Shown: positions 1 through 8,473 of the stretch, in pieces | Layout: every line of letters begins with the position of its first letter | Position numbering within the stretch: the stretch's first letter is position 1 | Source: CAIQJJ01 sp049325275 | GTDB lineage: Bacteria; Chloroflexota; Anaerolineae; Anaerolineales; UBA4823 | Direction of reading: 5' to 3' | NCBI GenBank assembly: GCA_049325275.1 | Contig: JBMOLU010000069.1 | Location: forward strand, 1-64,000 | Length of the DNA stretch: 64,000 nt | Translations under genes and position numbers: made by a program | Notes under the pieces: generated by a model | What the model saw: only the letters and a program-made list of their open reading frames with translations | Told to the model about the DNA's origin: nothing | Database searches by the model: none

Positions 1-149
1 CCGGGCGCAACAGCGACAACACCTTCATCCAGGAAGTGTTGGGATGGGAACCCAAGACTCCCTTCCGCGATGGCCTGGCGAAGACCTACGCCTGGATCGA
101 ACAGCAGTACACCGACCGCAAGGCCGGCAAACGTACCGTTCAAGATTAG
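1..149 (+). CDS. C-terminal fragment of an NAD-dependent sugar-nucleotide epimerase (GDP-mannose 3,5-epimerase-like)
   Basis: Only the last 48 codons are present, read from base 3 to the TAG at 147-149; the gene starts before the window. The visible part contains GRNSDN, then EVLGWEPKT and GLAKTYAWIEQQY. This is the usual ending of extended SDR epimerases, where the conserved GW-P segment is followed by a 'GL..TY.WI' helix. The GRNSDNT...GLAKTYAWI combination is closest in memory to GDP-mannose 3,5-epimerases. It would supply a nucleotide sugar for the glycosyltransferases that follow on the same strand. The catalytic YxxxK and the Rossmann GxxGxxG lie outside the window, so the exact substrate cannot be checked. 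The next gene begins 19 bp after the stop, which suggests a shared transcript. Confidence 0.75.
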   Translation, partial: GRNSDNTFIQEVLGWEPKTPFRDGLAKTYAWIEQQYTDRKAGKRTVQD

Positions 150-168
150 CTTTTTCACACGAGAACCT

Positions 169-954
169 ATGCAGTCCATGCAACCCGTTCCGTCTCGGGC
201 CAATATTTTAGGAGTTGGCGTTAGCCCAATCAACACTTCACTCGCGCTGCAAGTGATTGATGGTTGGATCGAACGCAACGAGCACCGATATATTTGTGTA
301 ACAGGTGTGCATGGTGTCATCGAAAGCCAGCGCAGCGAAACACTACGCCACATCCACAATGCCGCCGGCCTGGTCACTCCTGATGGCATGCCGCTGGTCT
401 GGCTTAGCCGCCTACAGGGGTTTCCAAGCGTCGATCGTGTCTATGGCCCTGATCTCATGCTCGCACTTTGCCAGCATTCCTCAGTAGATAAAGGCTATCG
501 CCATTTCCTTTACGGAAGCAAACCCAATGTTCTCGCGTGCCTCAAGACAAACTTACTTAAACGATATCCAGAGCTGAAGATTGTAGGGGTTCATGCACCT
601 CCTTTCCATCCGTTAAGCAGTGAAGAAGTGGACGCAGAAACTCAAGCCATCAACGACGCAAATCCTGATATTGTCTGGGTTGGCTTGAGTACACCCAAGC
701 AAGAATATTGGATGGACAGAAACCGCACTCGGCTGAATGCAAAAGTGCTAATTGGGGTCGGCGCAGCGTTCGATTTCCATGCCGGTCTCAAAAAGCAGGC
801 CCCTTACTGGGTGCAACGCAGCGGATTGGAATGGCTGTTCCGAATGGCCACAGAACCTCGCCGGCTGTGGAAGCGCTACCTGTTCAACAATCCCGTTTTT
901 CTGGCGCTGACTTTCGCTCAATTACTGGGCATAAAAAAATACTCGTTGGATTAG
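169..954 (+). CDS. WecG/TagA/CpsF family glycosyltransferase
   Basis: 261 aa from the ATG at 169; an in-frame ATG at 70 lies inside the preceding epimerase gene and is not credible, and the ATG at 178 is an alternative. The protein shows the GT26 (WecG/TagA/CpsF) pattern: an N-terminal 'GVGVSPIN' strand, 'TPDGMPLVWLSRL' near residue 80, 'DIVWVGLSTPKQE' near residue 170, and 'IGVGAAFDFHAG' near residue 205. The family transfers N-acetylmannosaminuronic acid, N-acetylmannosamine or glucose to undecaprenyl-linked intermediates at the cytoplasmic face of the membrane. Here it lies between an epimerase tail and a WbaP/WcaJ-type initiating transferase, so a role in capsule or exopolysaccharide synthesis is the natural reading. 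The exact sugar is unknown. The length fits the family. Confidence 0.88.
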   Translation: MQSMQPVPSRANILGVGVSPINTSLALQVIDGWIERNEHRYICVTGVHGVIESQRSETLRHIHNAAGLVTPDGMPLVWLSRLQGFPSVDRVYGPDLMLALCQHSSVDKGYRHFLYGSKPNVLACLKTNLLKRYPELKIVGVHAPPFHPLSSEEVDAETQAINDANPDIVWVGLSTPKQEYWMDRNRTRLNAKVLIGVGAAFDFHAGLKKQAPYWVQRSGLEWLFRMATEPRRLWKRYLFNNPVFLALTFAQLLGIKKYSLD

Positions 955-1041
955 CGCCCAACGTATCATACGCCCTGGCAAAACCTCACTCACTTCCCAC
1001 AAAAAACACTTTTCACCATACCAGTTTTCATGAGAGATAGA

Positions 1042-4000
1042 ATGGACCGCAAAAAGAAACTTTCAAGCAACACCAAACGCTTCAGATTTTTTGGGCTAAT
1101 CCTGGCATTAACCTTAGGGATGGGGTTGGTAATCGGCCTGAGAACGGCACTCGCAAAAACTCTCGCCCCATCGGCCAGTTTCTCCGTCACTACGACGCAG
1201 GACAGCTCCGATATCAACCCGGGCGATGGCATTTGCGATGGCGGCAGCGGATGTTCTCTCCGGGCCGCCATAGAAGAAGGCAATGCGCTGCCGGGGGAAG
1301 ACACCATCCTTTTGCCTGCAAACACTTATTCCCTCACCAATGGGCAGCTTACGATCACCGACTCGCTGGTAATCGATGGCGAAGGTGCTGGAACCACGAT
1401 CATCGATGCACAAGGTAACAGCCGTGTATTTTCTATCGAGCAACCGGAAGGCAAGGACCCAATTCAGGTTAGCGTCCTTTCGGTAACGGTCAAAAATGGT
1501 CGTACCACCGACCGTGGGGGCGGTATTCAAAGCGATGCTACCCTGGTCGTTCGTGATAGCATCCTTCGCCAGAATACAGCCATGTATGGCGGCGGAATCA
1601 GTACGGTTACCGGTACTTTGACCATTGCCAACAGCGCAGTCGTCAGCAACACATCGCAGCAAGATGGAAGCGGTATCTATACGTCCAACAGCATCGTTAC
1701 CGTAACGAACGTCACGCTCCATGGGAACACGGCAAGCGAAGGTCATGGTGGTGGCGTCTACAGTGAAGCGAGCGAACTCAGCCTCGTCAATGCAACGTTA
1801 AGTTCCAACACCGCAGCACATACAGGGGGAGAAGGTGGGGGAGGAATTTATATCCACGCCGGAACGGTTCGTGCAGTCAATACAATCATCGCCGGGAACA
1901 CCGATCAAAGCCCTGCCAACCAACACCCCGACTGCTCCGGCGTTCTGGTATCCAACGGGCACAACCTCGTTCAGGACGTAGACGGCTGCACCTTGAATGG
2001 CGTTTTAACAGGCGTACTGACAGATACGGCGCCGCTGTTAGGCCCGCTAGCCGATAACGGCGGCGAAACGTTTACACAAGCGCTCCTGAAAGACAGCCCG
2101 GCCATAAACCATGCCGATCCGGCCGACTGCCCGGCGGCCGATCAACGCAACTTCACACGGCGCAGCGGGTACTGCGATCTGGGTGCTTTCGAAGCTCAAC
2201 CCGCAGAGCTGGACGCCCTATCCGGCTCAGGGCAACGTACATTGATCGAAACAGCTTTCGCACTGCCCTTGCAAGCACTGGCACAGGACCAGTACGGCAA
2301 CCCGCTCGCCGGTGTTGGGCTTGTTTTCAAGGGACCGGCGTCCGGGGCAGGCATCAGCAATGACGGGCAAGAGCAAAAGACAAACGCAAGCGGTATCGCC
2401 TCGTTTACACCAGTGGCAAATGGCACACAGGGTTCATACACAGTAACCGCTTCTATCGATGGGTTGGCAACCGCCTATCACTTGACCAACCTTTTCTCGT
2501 CAACGACCACAATCGTCAGCGACTTCCCCGACCCTTCATCCACCGGCGAAATGTTCACAATCAGTTTCACGGTCACATCGACTTACGGTACGCCAGGCGG
2601 TTCCGTAACGCTAACGGTTCTTGATAGAAGCGAAACATGCCAAGGCGAGTTGTTGAATGGAACCGGGCAGTGCGCCCTGAACATCCCTACAACCGGGCAG
2701 TACACGCTGCTGGCATCTTACAACGGCAGCGATCGGTTCGCGGGAAGTGAAGACTCTGAAACACATACCGTGAATGTCAAGGTGTTTTTGCCGACAACGA
2801 TGAGGAATCACATGCCTGCATCCATTTTCGGCATCGAGTTCAAAAATATCGCGCCATCCGGCGGCCTGGCGCAAATCTCGGCTGCCCGCCCTACCTGGGT
2901 ACGCAAAAATGGCGTGACGTGGTCGTCGGTATCTCCCAACAACGCCACCGAGCGCCAATGGAGCAGTTTAGCTGCGTTGGAAACCGAACTGCGCAACGCG
3001 GCATCGAACCACATGGAAGCGATTTTGGTCGTTCGTTCTACCCCAACCTGGGCGCAAAAAAGGCCAGGTTTTTTTTGCGGGCCAATCAAGTCGGATGCTT
3101 TGGATGAGTTTGCCGCTTTTCTGGGCGATCTGGTCAGCCGCTACAGCGTGGCACCTTACAACGTTAAGTATTGGGAAATCTGGAACGAACCGGATGTCGA
3201 CCCTGCTCTCGTACCCGGTAACGCTCCTTATGGATGCTGGGGCGACTCGAACGATCCTTACTATGGTGGTGAAGGCTACGCCGAAATGCTGAAGGTCGCC
3301 TATCCGGCTATCAAAGATGCTGACCCGAACGCGCAAGTATTGGTGGGAGGCTTGCTCCTGGACTGCGATCCACACAATCCGCCGGCGGGCAAGAGTTGCA
3401 CAAGCTCCAAATTCCTTGAAGGCGTTTTGAAGGCCAATGGCGGGCCTTACTTCGACGGGATCAGCTTTCACGCCTACGACTACTATGGCGGCACACTGGG
3501 CCAGTACAGCAACGCAAACTGGTACAGCGCCTGGAATACGATTGGCACTTCTACAGCCGCCAAGACCGACTACATCCGAGCGTTATTGGAACAGTATGCC
3601 GTTTCGGGCAAGTTCCTAATGAATACGGAAACTTCTATACTTTGTGACAACTGCGTCAACGACACAAGCTACGAGCAAACCAAAGCCTACTATCTTGCTC
3701 AAAGTTACGCCGTGGCCCTTTCGAAAGGGCTCATGGCGAATATCTGGTACTCTGCGACCGGATGGCGCACGTCCGGCTTGCTGGATGAGAGCCTCACCCC
3801 TGTTCCGGCCTACCACGCCTACGCCTTTGCCCGCCGCGAAGTCGGTAATGCCGCCTTCGTCTCTCCCGTTTTCAACCATCAACTGGATGCTGACGCTGCG
3901 GCAGATGTCGTCGCGTATGCCTTCACGCAAGGGAACAAGCAAATCTGGCTGATCTGGTCCCTGGACGGCGGGGCTTACACGCTGGCGTTGCCCTCGGCGC

Positions 4001-4098
4001 CGTCGGCCGCCTACGATGTCTTCGGCAATGCGCTCGCCGTCAGCGGCGACACGTTCGCTGTCGGTATCGCCCCGGTTTACCTGGAGTGGACGAAGTAA
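1042..4098 (+). CDS. Secreted multidomain protein: CSLREA/beta-helix, Ig-like domains and a C-terminal GH39-like glycosidase
   Basis: 1018 aa. The ATG at 1042 is preferred because GAGAGA lies just upstream; an in-frame ATG at 1030 has no ribosome site. Lys/Arg residues and a hydrophobic stretch (about residues 18-40) form a signal peptide. The domains run: a CSLREA-type motif (NPGDGICDGG..CSLRAAI), a right-handed beta-helix with Asn/Gly-rich repeats to about residue 380 ending in CDLGAFEAQ, a Big_1-like domain (about 390-490), a second Ig-like domain (to about 585), and a glycosidase domain. The last has EIWNEPD (general acid Glu in the NE-P motif) and FLMNTETS (likely nucleophile Glu), as in clan A enzymes such as GH39. 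At the hinge the text VFLPTTMRN resembles the C-terminal tail motif of other secreted proteins here. It probably acts on the cell's own or foreign polysaccharide outside the cell. The substrate is unknown. Confidence 0.8.
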   Translation: MDRKKKLSSNTKRFRFFGLILALTLGMGLVIGLRTALAKTLAPSASFSVTTTQDSSDINPGDGICDGGSGCSLRAAIEEGNALPGEDTILLPANTYSLTNGQLTITDSLVIDGEGAGTTIIDAQGNSRVFSIEQPEGKDPIQVSVLSVTVKNGRTTDRGGGIQSDATLVVRDSILRQNTAMYGGGISTVTGTLTIANSAVVSNTSQQDGSGIYTSNSIVTVTNVTLHGNTASEGHGGGVYSEASELSLVNATLSSNTAAHTGGEGGGGIYIHAGTVRAVNTIIAGNTDQSPANQHPDCSGVLVSNGHNLVQDVDGCTLNGVLTGVLTDTAPLLGPLADNGGETFTQALLKDSPAINHADPADCPAADQRNFTRRSGYCDLGAFEAQPAELDALSGSGQRTLIETAFALPLQALAQDQYGNPLAGVGLVFKGPASGAGISNDGQEQKTNASGIASFTPVANGTQGSYTVTASIDGLATAYHLTNLFSSTTTIVSDFPDPSSTGEMFTISFTVTSTYGTPGGSVTLTVLDRSETCQGELLNGTGQCALNIPTTGQYTLLASYNGSDRFAGSEDSETHTVNVKVFLPTTMRNHMPASIFGIEFKNIAPSGGLAQISAARPTWVRKNGVTWSSVSPNNATERQWSSLAALETELRNAASNHMEAILVVRSTPTWAQKRPGFFCGPIKSDALDEFAAFLGDLVSRYSVAPYNVKYWEIWNEPDVDPALVPGNAPYGCWGDSNDPYYGGEGYAEMLKVAYPAIKDADPNAQVLVGGLLLDCDPHNPPAGKSCTSSKFLEGVLKANGGPYFDGISFHAYDYYGGTLGQYSNANWYSAWNTIGTSTAAKTDYIRALLEQYAVSGKFLMNTETSILCDNCVNDTSYEQTKAYYLAQSYAVALSKGLMANIWYSATGWRTSGLLDESLTPVPAYHAYAFARREVGNAAFVSPVFNHQLDADAAADVVAYAFTQGNKQIWLIWSLDGGAYTLALPSAPSAAYDVFGNALAVSGDTFAVGIAPVYLEWTK

Positions 4099-4323
4099 CC
4101 GATCAGGCTACCGAAGGGCTTTCGTGGCAAAGCCAGGAGAGCGAGCGGCATTCCACACAAACCAAAAACAGATAGACAAACACTACGTTCATTCTGGTCA
4201 ACCGGCAGAAAGTTTAGTATAATGGCTTGCAAAGTTGTAACTTTGCAAGCCATTTTTTTGCTTCTGAATCAGCCCACCACCAGGGGAGAAGTGGTTCAGA
4301 GGACCAACAACGAGAAGAAGAAA
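4099..4323 (+). promoter_or_regulatory. Intergenic region with a -10-like TATAAT overlapping a terminator-like palindrome
   Basis: The 225 bp between the secreted glycosidase and the initiating transferase hold no gene. TGGTCA (4195-4200), a 17-bp spacer and TATAAT (4218-4223) form a fair sigma70 promoter pointing toward the transferase. The last two bases of the TATAAT start a perfect 15-bp inverted repeat that is followed by a T tract (see the terminator entry). The transferase start at 4324 is preceded by a purine-rich GAGAAGAAGAAA that can serve as a ribosome site. Confidence 0.5.
4222..4259 (+). terminator. Intrinsic terminator (perfect 15-bp arms plus seven T)
   Basis: Arms 4222-4236 and 4239-4253 are perfect reverse complements around a GT centre, and the right arm runs into a T tract (4253-4259). 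This is a canonical Rho-independent terminator for the secreted glycosidase gene that ends at 4098. It also contains the ATG at 4222 that would otherwise extend the next gene upstream; that start is therefore rejected. Confidence 0.8.
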
Positions 4324-5736
4324 ATGTTTCGCCGCTTTTCCATCAACTTTGCCTTGCTTTCAATCGGCTTCGACTGGGTCTGGCTCGCCGCTTCGCTAGC
4401 ATCAGCCGTCTTGTGGCGCCCGTCGCTGAGCACGCTGCCTTTTGCCGCGCCTGTCGATAAAACCGTGCCCATCCCAACCTTTCTGTACGCGGTATTTCCG
4501 CTGGCCTGGGTGGTGATCTTGCTGCTCTTTTCGGTGTACGATGGCCGGCGCAACCTGCGCATCGTCGACGAGATCAGCAGCCTGACGATTGCATCCTTCA
4601 TCGCCAGCGTGGCGCTTGCAGGTGGGCTGTATCTCTCTTTCCGCGAGATTTCGCGTGTGCTGTTCCTGGCGTTCGTTGCCACCGGATATGCCGGGCTGGT
4701 GATGTGGCGCTTGAGCGCACGCGCCGCTTTCCGCTTGCAGCGCAACCGCTCTGGCAGCCAGCGCCAGGTCTTGATCGTCGGCGCCGGGCCGGTAGGAAAA
4801 CAGCTGCAGGAGCAAATCCTGAAAAACGAATACCTGGGGCTGCGCGTGATCGGCTTTTTGGACGATGACGTACGCAAGCGCCGCACCGAAAACGACATTC
4901 TCGGTTCCGTGTCGGATGTGGTAAAGATTGTGAAATCCCGCCCGGTGGACGATGTCGTCATCGCCCTGCCGACGCGGGCGTACGAGAAGGCCAATGCCCT
5001 GGTGGCCGATCTGCACACGCTGCCCGTCAAAGTGTGGATGATCCCCGACTACTTCCACCTGGCCCTGCATCGTGCGGTGGCCGAAGAATTTGCCGGCATC
5101 CCGATGCTCGATCTGCGCGCCCCCGCCCTGAACGACTACCAGCGCATGATCAAACGCGCCTTCGATCTGGTCGTCACCTTCTTGCTGATGCCGGTCGCCA
5201 TCCCGCTCATGTCCGCAATCGCAGTCGCCATCAAGCTGGAAGGCCCGGGGCCGCTCCTGTTCCGCCAGCAGCGCGTCGGCGAAAACGGCAAGCTGTTCCA
5301 CATGCTCAAGTTTCGCACGATGGTGCCTAACGCCGAACAATTGCGCTACCTGGTCGAACACAAGGACGCAAACGGCAACCTGATTCACAAGACCAAAAAC
5401 GACCCACGCGTGACCCGTGTGGGCGCACTGCTGCGCAAGACCAGCATGGATGAACTGCCGCAGCTTTTCAATATTCTGCGCGGAGAGATGAGCCTGGTCG
5501 GGCCGCGGCCAGAACTCCCCTACCTGGTGGACCTGTACGAGCCCTGGCAGCGCAAGCGCTTCGCCGTGCCGCAGGGCATCACCGGCTGGTGGCAGGTCAA
5601 CGGGCGCAGCGACAAACCCATGCACCTGAACACAGAAGACGACCTCTTCTACGTACAGAACTATTCCTTGCTGCTCGATATCTTCATCTTATTCAAAACA
5701 GCCTGGGTGGTGTTACGCGGTAAAGGCGCCTTTTAG
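4324..5736 (+). CDS. Undecaprenyl-phosphate sugar phosphotransferase (WcaJ/WbaP type), exopolysaccharide initiation
   Basis: 470 aa from the ATG at 4324, which has a GAGAAG ribosome site. The N-terminal half has four or five hydrophobic segments. A CoA-binding/Rossmann-like middle (QVLIVGAGPVGKQL, about residue 155; VIGFLDDD) follows. The catalytic bacterial sugar transferase domain comes last: KRAFDLVVTFLLMP, 'GPGPLLFRQQRVGENGKLFHMLKFRTM' in parts, 'TRVGALLRKTSMDELPQL', 'GEMSLVGPRPE' and 'RFAVPQGITGWWQVNGRS'. These are the family landmarks for transferring a sugar-1-phosphate from a nucleotide sugar to undecaprenyl phosphate in the membrane, the first committed step of capsule or exopolysaccharide assembly. 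Together with the upstream GT26 enzyme it ends a polysaccharide locus. A strong terminator follows directly. Confidence 0.92.
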   Translation: MFRRFSINFALLSIGFDWVWLAASLASAVLWRPSLSTLPFAAPVDKTVPIPTFLYAVFPLAWVVILLLFSVYDGRRNLRIVDEISSLTIASFIASVALAGGLYLSFREISRVLFLAFVATGYAGLVMWRLSARAAFRLQRNRSGSQRQVLIVGAGPVGKQLQEQILKNEYLGLRVIGFLDDDVRKRRTENDILGSVSDVVKIVKSRPVDDVVIALPTRAYEKANALVADLHTLPVKVWMIPDYFHLALHRAVAEEFAGIPMLDLRAPALNDYQRMIKRAFDLVVTFLLMPVAIPLMSAIAVAIKLEGPGPLLFRQQRVGENGKLFHMLKFRTMVPNAEQLRYLVEHKDANGNLIHKTKNDPRVTRVGALLRKTSMDELPQLFNILRGEMSLVGPRPELPYLVDLYEPWQRKRFAVPQGITGWWQVNGRSDKPMHLNTEDDLFYVQNYSLLLDIFILFKTAWVVLRGKGAF

Positions 5737-5783
5737 AAAACAGGCCCTGCGAGAGATGCTCTCTCCACAGGGCCTGTTTTTTT
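5737..5783 (+). terminator. Intrinsic terminator after the polyprenyl sugar transferase
   Basis: A perfect 13-bp stem (5737-5749 with 5768-5780) encloses a smaller AGAGA/TCTCT hairpin and continues into a T tract through 5783. It begins one base after the stop codon of the transferase gene, so it closes the plus-strand polysaccharide operon. Confidence 0.9.
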
Positions 5784-6052
5784 GCTCTTCCAGCTTCGCC
5801 GGGAAAGGAAGCCGCATTTGGGAGTTGTGCGTGTGCTGCAATCTGGTTGCCCGGCACACGCACAACTCCCTGACTGTCTTCCTGGTGGCTGCTTCGCAGC
5901 ACCAGGAAAAACCCGAAATTTGATATTCATGCGTGCTTCGCACGCATGAATATCAAATTTTCGGCCATCCTCGGCAGGTGGTGTGCAGTACACAACACCG
6001 GTTAGGCAGTCAGGGCGCACAACCCCTAAATGCGGGAACTCTTCACGCTAAA
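5784..6052. repeat. Palindrome-rich intergenic repeat, copy 1 (second copy at 40933-41130)
   Basis: This gene-free stretch is made of consecutive hairpins. One has arms GTTGTGCGTGTGC and GCACACGCACAAC near 5823-5866. One is GGTGGCTGCTTCGCAGCACC near 5884-5903. One is built on GATATTCATGCGTGC and its complement near 5922-5954. CCCTGACTG (near 5868) and CAGTCAGGG (near 6007) form an outer inverted repeat. The same blocks occur in the same order at 40933-41130: GCTTCGCCG-GAAAGGA, hairpin, CTGACTGTC, TGGCTGCTTCGCAGCA, AGGAAAAACCCGAAA, GGTGTGCAGTACACAACACC and GTCAGGG. No open frame is shared, so this is a non-coding, MITE- or REP-like element. Confidence 0.75.
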
Positions 6053-6076
6053 CCCGGAAGACCCTTCTTTCACCAT

Positions 6077-8434
6077 TCACTCCTGGCACGGCACGCCCGT
6101 GGCTTCGCGCGGCGATTGAATCTCCACGCGAGTCAGATCGATGCTCCCGAGAACTGCCTGTGCGGCCTGGAGGTCGAAACCGGCGCTTTTGCGAAAAATC
6201 CAGACAGGGGGATGATCGTACACACTGAAGGCTTCTTCGGCCGCCAGCAGATTGTTGTTGAACAACGGCAGCTTTGGCTCACGGCTCCACGCCAGCGTCC
6301 CACCCACGTCGGAAACATGCAGTGCCCCCAGGCGGAAAGGCTCGGTAAAGAAGGCGACCGGCTCGAAACCCAGGCTGCCGTTGAACAGGGCGCGGTAATA
6401 GGCCATCGTCATCGGGTACATGTCGGGCAAACGGCACGAAGACCAGATGCCGCGCTGGCTGGGCAAGATGATGTAGTCGACTTCGGCCAGGCGTTCGAGG
6501 AACATCTGGCGCTTGTTTTCATCGTCGTACCAGCGGACTTCCATCTCCATGCCGCGGTATAACTGGCCAAACGGGTCCTGGCCGGCAAAGGGCATCGGCA
6601 GGCCTTCATCCCAGCTTTCGTTCGACAGGGTGGTGCGGGAAACCGTTAATGCGGCGGCATCCAAAGCCGTCGCAAGCAAGTAGTAGGTTTGCCCATCCGC
6701 CAGGAGCGCCCCGTTTTCGAACGGCGCCGAAACGGAAACTTCGTCGCCGGCGGGAACAGCAACTATCGTCTCGGCCAGCAGGGTCTGGCCATCCGGATCG
6801 ACGGCGACCTGGACTTTCAAGCGCGAAGGCGCCGCCGCAGAGATGTGCGGCAGGGCGACCGCCAGCACGGCGCCATCCCGCATGGCCGTGAAGCCGCTGC
6901 GGTACGTCTCCCCCGGCTGGAGCAGCAGGCCATCGGGCGCGCCGACCGGCTGATAGCCGCCATCCAGGGTGAGATGAAACGGAGCCGGCACGTTCTCGTA
7001 AATCCACTTCGCTGCCTGGATGCGCGTGTGATCCACCCGGTAAACGGCGGCCGTAAAAGCCGTGGCCCAACCGAAGGTCCCGGCCAAGACCACGGCAAGC
7101 AGCGCGCCGGCGACGGCCAAACGGCCATTCAAGCCGCCGGAGGGGTCCCGCCGGCGTGCCCAGCGCCACAGGCGCAGCAAAAGCCAGGCGGCAAAGAGGC
7201 ACAAAAAGGGATAAATGGGCAGGAAGTAACGCACCGATTTCACCCAACGCGTCCCCATGAACAGGAAGTAGCCGCCCGTCCAGATCAAGGGCAGCAGCAG
7301 GGCGTGCCACTCGTCCGCAGGCCGGAAGAAGCGCCACGCCGCCGCCAGGAAGCCCCCCCACGCCGCCAGGCCCAGCGGCAGTCCCAGTCCCCAAAAGACG
7401 ATATTGACCAGCGGGAACAGGATGGCCGTGCGGTGCGCCCATTGTTCCGCCGGCGGCCCGCCGCCCTGGCCGCTCGACTCCATCTGGGCAACTTTCATGC
7501 TCTCCACCCAATCTTCGTTAAGGTGAAACGTCCAGAAGGTTGTGTCGCCGGTTGCAGCGCGGAAGGCCATCGGATGAGCGACCCGAAAGGTGACCACGGC
7601 AACCAGGGCTGCCAGCACAAGATGGGCGGCGGCAATCCACAGGATGGCGAACAAGTCCCTGGGGGTCTTGATGCGCAGATCGGCAATGCTGAGAAACAAA
7701 GCCACCGCGAGCATACCGGCCAGCGGCAGGAGATTGATCTTGGAAGCCAGGGCCATGCCCAGGGCCAGGCCAAACAAGAGACACCACAACCACGCCCGGC
7801 GATCGAAGCGGTACGGCCGCCGGCGGCCGGGAAGCGCCGCCGGCGGCGCAGAGCGCGCTGCGCAGGGCCGTTGCGCCAGGCGCACGCAGGCATACAGGCC
7901 CAACATAACGAAGGCCGTGCCGAAGTTGTCCACCGTCATAAAATGCGACTGCTGGATCTGCATCACCGCGAGCGAACTGAATGCTGCGGCCAGCAAAGCG
8001 GTGCGCGGCTCGAACAGGCGCCGGCCGATCAGGTAAATCATCAGCAGCGAAAAGATGTCGGCAAATCCTGAAAGCCTGCGCCCCAACAGGCGCATCTCAT
8101 CGTAGCCGGTGTTGTCGGTGGCCTCGGCCAGGTAGCGGATGATGATGAGGGGCCACTGCCCCCAACGCAAGCGATTGTCCGGCCCGTCTCCGGTCGGCCG
8201 GCCTGCCAGGTCGTATTTCATGTAGGGGCTGATGGCAGACAGACGCGTGTTGAAGTAGTCGCCTAGCGTATCGGGGATACGAAGCTGCGTCAGCGTGCCG
8301 GTCAGGCCGTACTCATCGGGGTGCAGGTTGGTGCCCTGGCTCCAATTAATCCAGCGCAGGCGGTACGAAATTCCCACCAGAAGAAGCAAAACCAGGATCA
8401 GATCGAACGACCGACCGGCCCATTTTTTCATCAT
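6077..8434 (-). CDS. PMT/GT39-like integral membrane glycosyltransferase
   Basis: 785 aa with a ribosome site (GGAG) six bases before the ATG. The N-terminal part has the landmarks of the PMT_2 superfamily: an initial membrane helix, an acidic first outer loop (NLHPDEYGLT, with the Asp-Glu pair used as catalytic base region), 'FSLLMIYLIGRRLFEPRTALLAA' in parts and 'QSHFMTVDNFGTAF'. In all there are about 10-12 hydrophobic segments up to residue 460. The C-terminal 300 residues are soluble and probably extracytoplasmic. Such enzymes move sugars from polyprenyl-phosphate donors to lipids, proteins or glycans on the outer face of the membrane. It runs opposite to the polysaccharide operon, and gene-free repeat DNA lies after its stop. 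The acceptor is unknown. Confidence 0.75.
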   Translation of the reverse strand: MMKKWAGRSFDLILVLLLLVGISYRLRWINWSQGTNLHPDEYGLTGTLTQLRIPDTLGDYFNTRLSAISPYMKYDLAGRPTGDGPDNRLRWGQWPLIIIRYLAEATDNTGYDEMRLLGRRLSGFADIFSLLMIYLIGRRLFEPRTALLAAAFSSLAVMQIQQSHFMTVDNFGTAFVMLGLYACVRLAQRPCAARSAPPAALPGRRRPYRFDRRAWLWCLLFGLALGMALASKINLLPLAGMLAVALFLSIADLRIKTPRDLFAILWIAAAHLVLAALVAVVTFRVAHPMAFRAATGDTTFWTFHLNEDWVESMKVAQMESSGQGGGPPAEQWAHRTAILFPLVNIVFWGLGLPLGLAAWGGFLAAAWRFFRPADEWHALLLPLIWTGGYFLFMGTRWVKSVRYFLPIYPFLCLFAAWLLLRLWRWARRRDPSGGLNGRLAVAGALLAVVLAGTFGWATAFTAAVYRVDHTRIQAAKWIYENVPAPFHLTLDGGYQPVGAPDGLLLQPGETYRSGFTAMRDGAVLAVALPHISAAAPSRLKVQVAVDPDGQTLLAETIVAVPAGDEVSVSAPFENGALLADGQTYYLLATALDAAALTVSRTTLSNESWDEGLPMPFAGQDPFGQLYRGMEMEVRWYDDENKRQMFLERLAEVDYIILPSQRGIWSSCRLPDMYPMTMAYYRALFNGSLGFEPVAFFTEPFRLGALHVSDVGGTLAWSREPKLPLFNNNLLAAEEAFSVYDHPPVWIFRKSAGFDLQAAQAVLGSIDLTRVEIQSPREATGVPCQE

Positions 8435-8473
8435 ACACTCTCCAAGATCTTGACAATCTTCCCAGGCAGACCG

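Noticed and set aside
4099..4160. Possible riboswitch (GGCAAAGCC text) after the secreted glycosidase
   Set aside because: Only a short hairpin with AAAGCC is seen; the conserved core of c-di-GMP or other known riboswitches is not present.
4222..4323. Upstream extension of the sugar transferase from the ATG at 4222
   Set aside because: The ATG lies in the stem of a perfect intrinsic terminator; the start at 4324 has a ribosome site and gives the normal N-terminus.
6689..8071. A 460-codon plus-strand frame opposite the membrane glycosyltransferase
   Set aside because: Arg/Gln/Gly-rich shadow with no hydrophobic or domain pattern.
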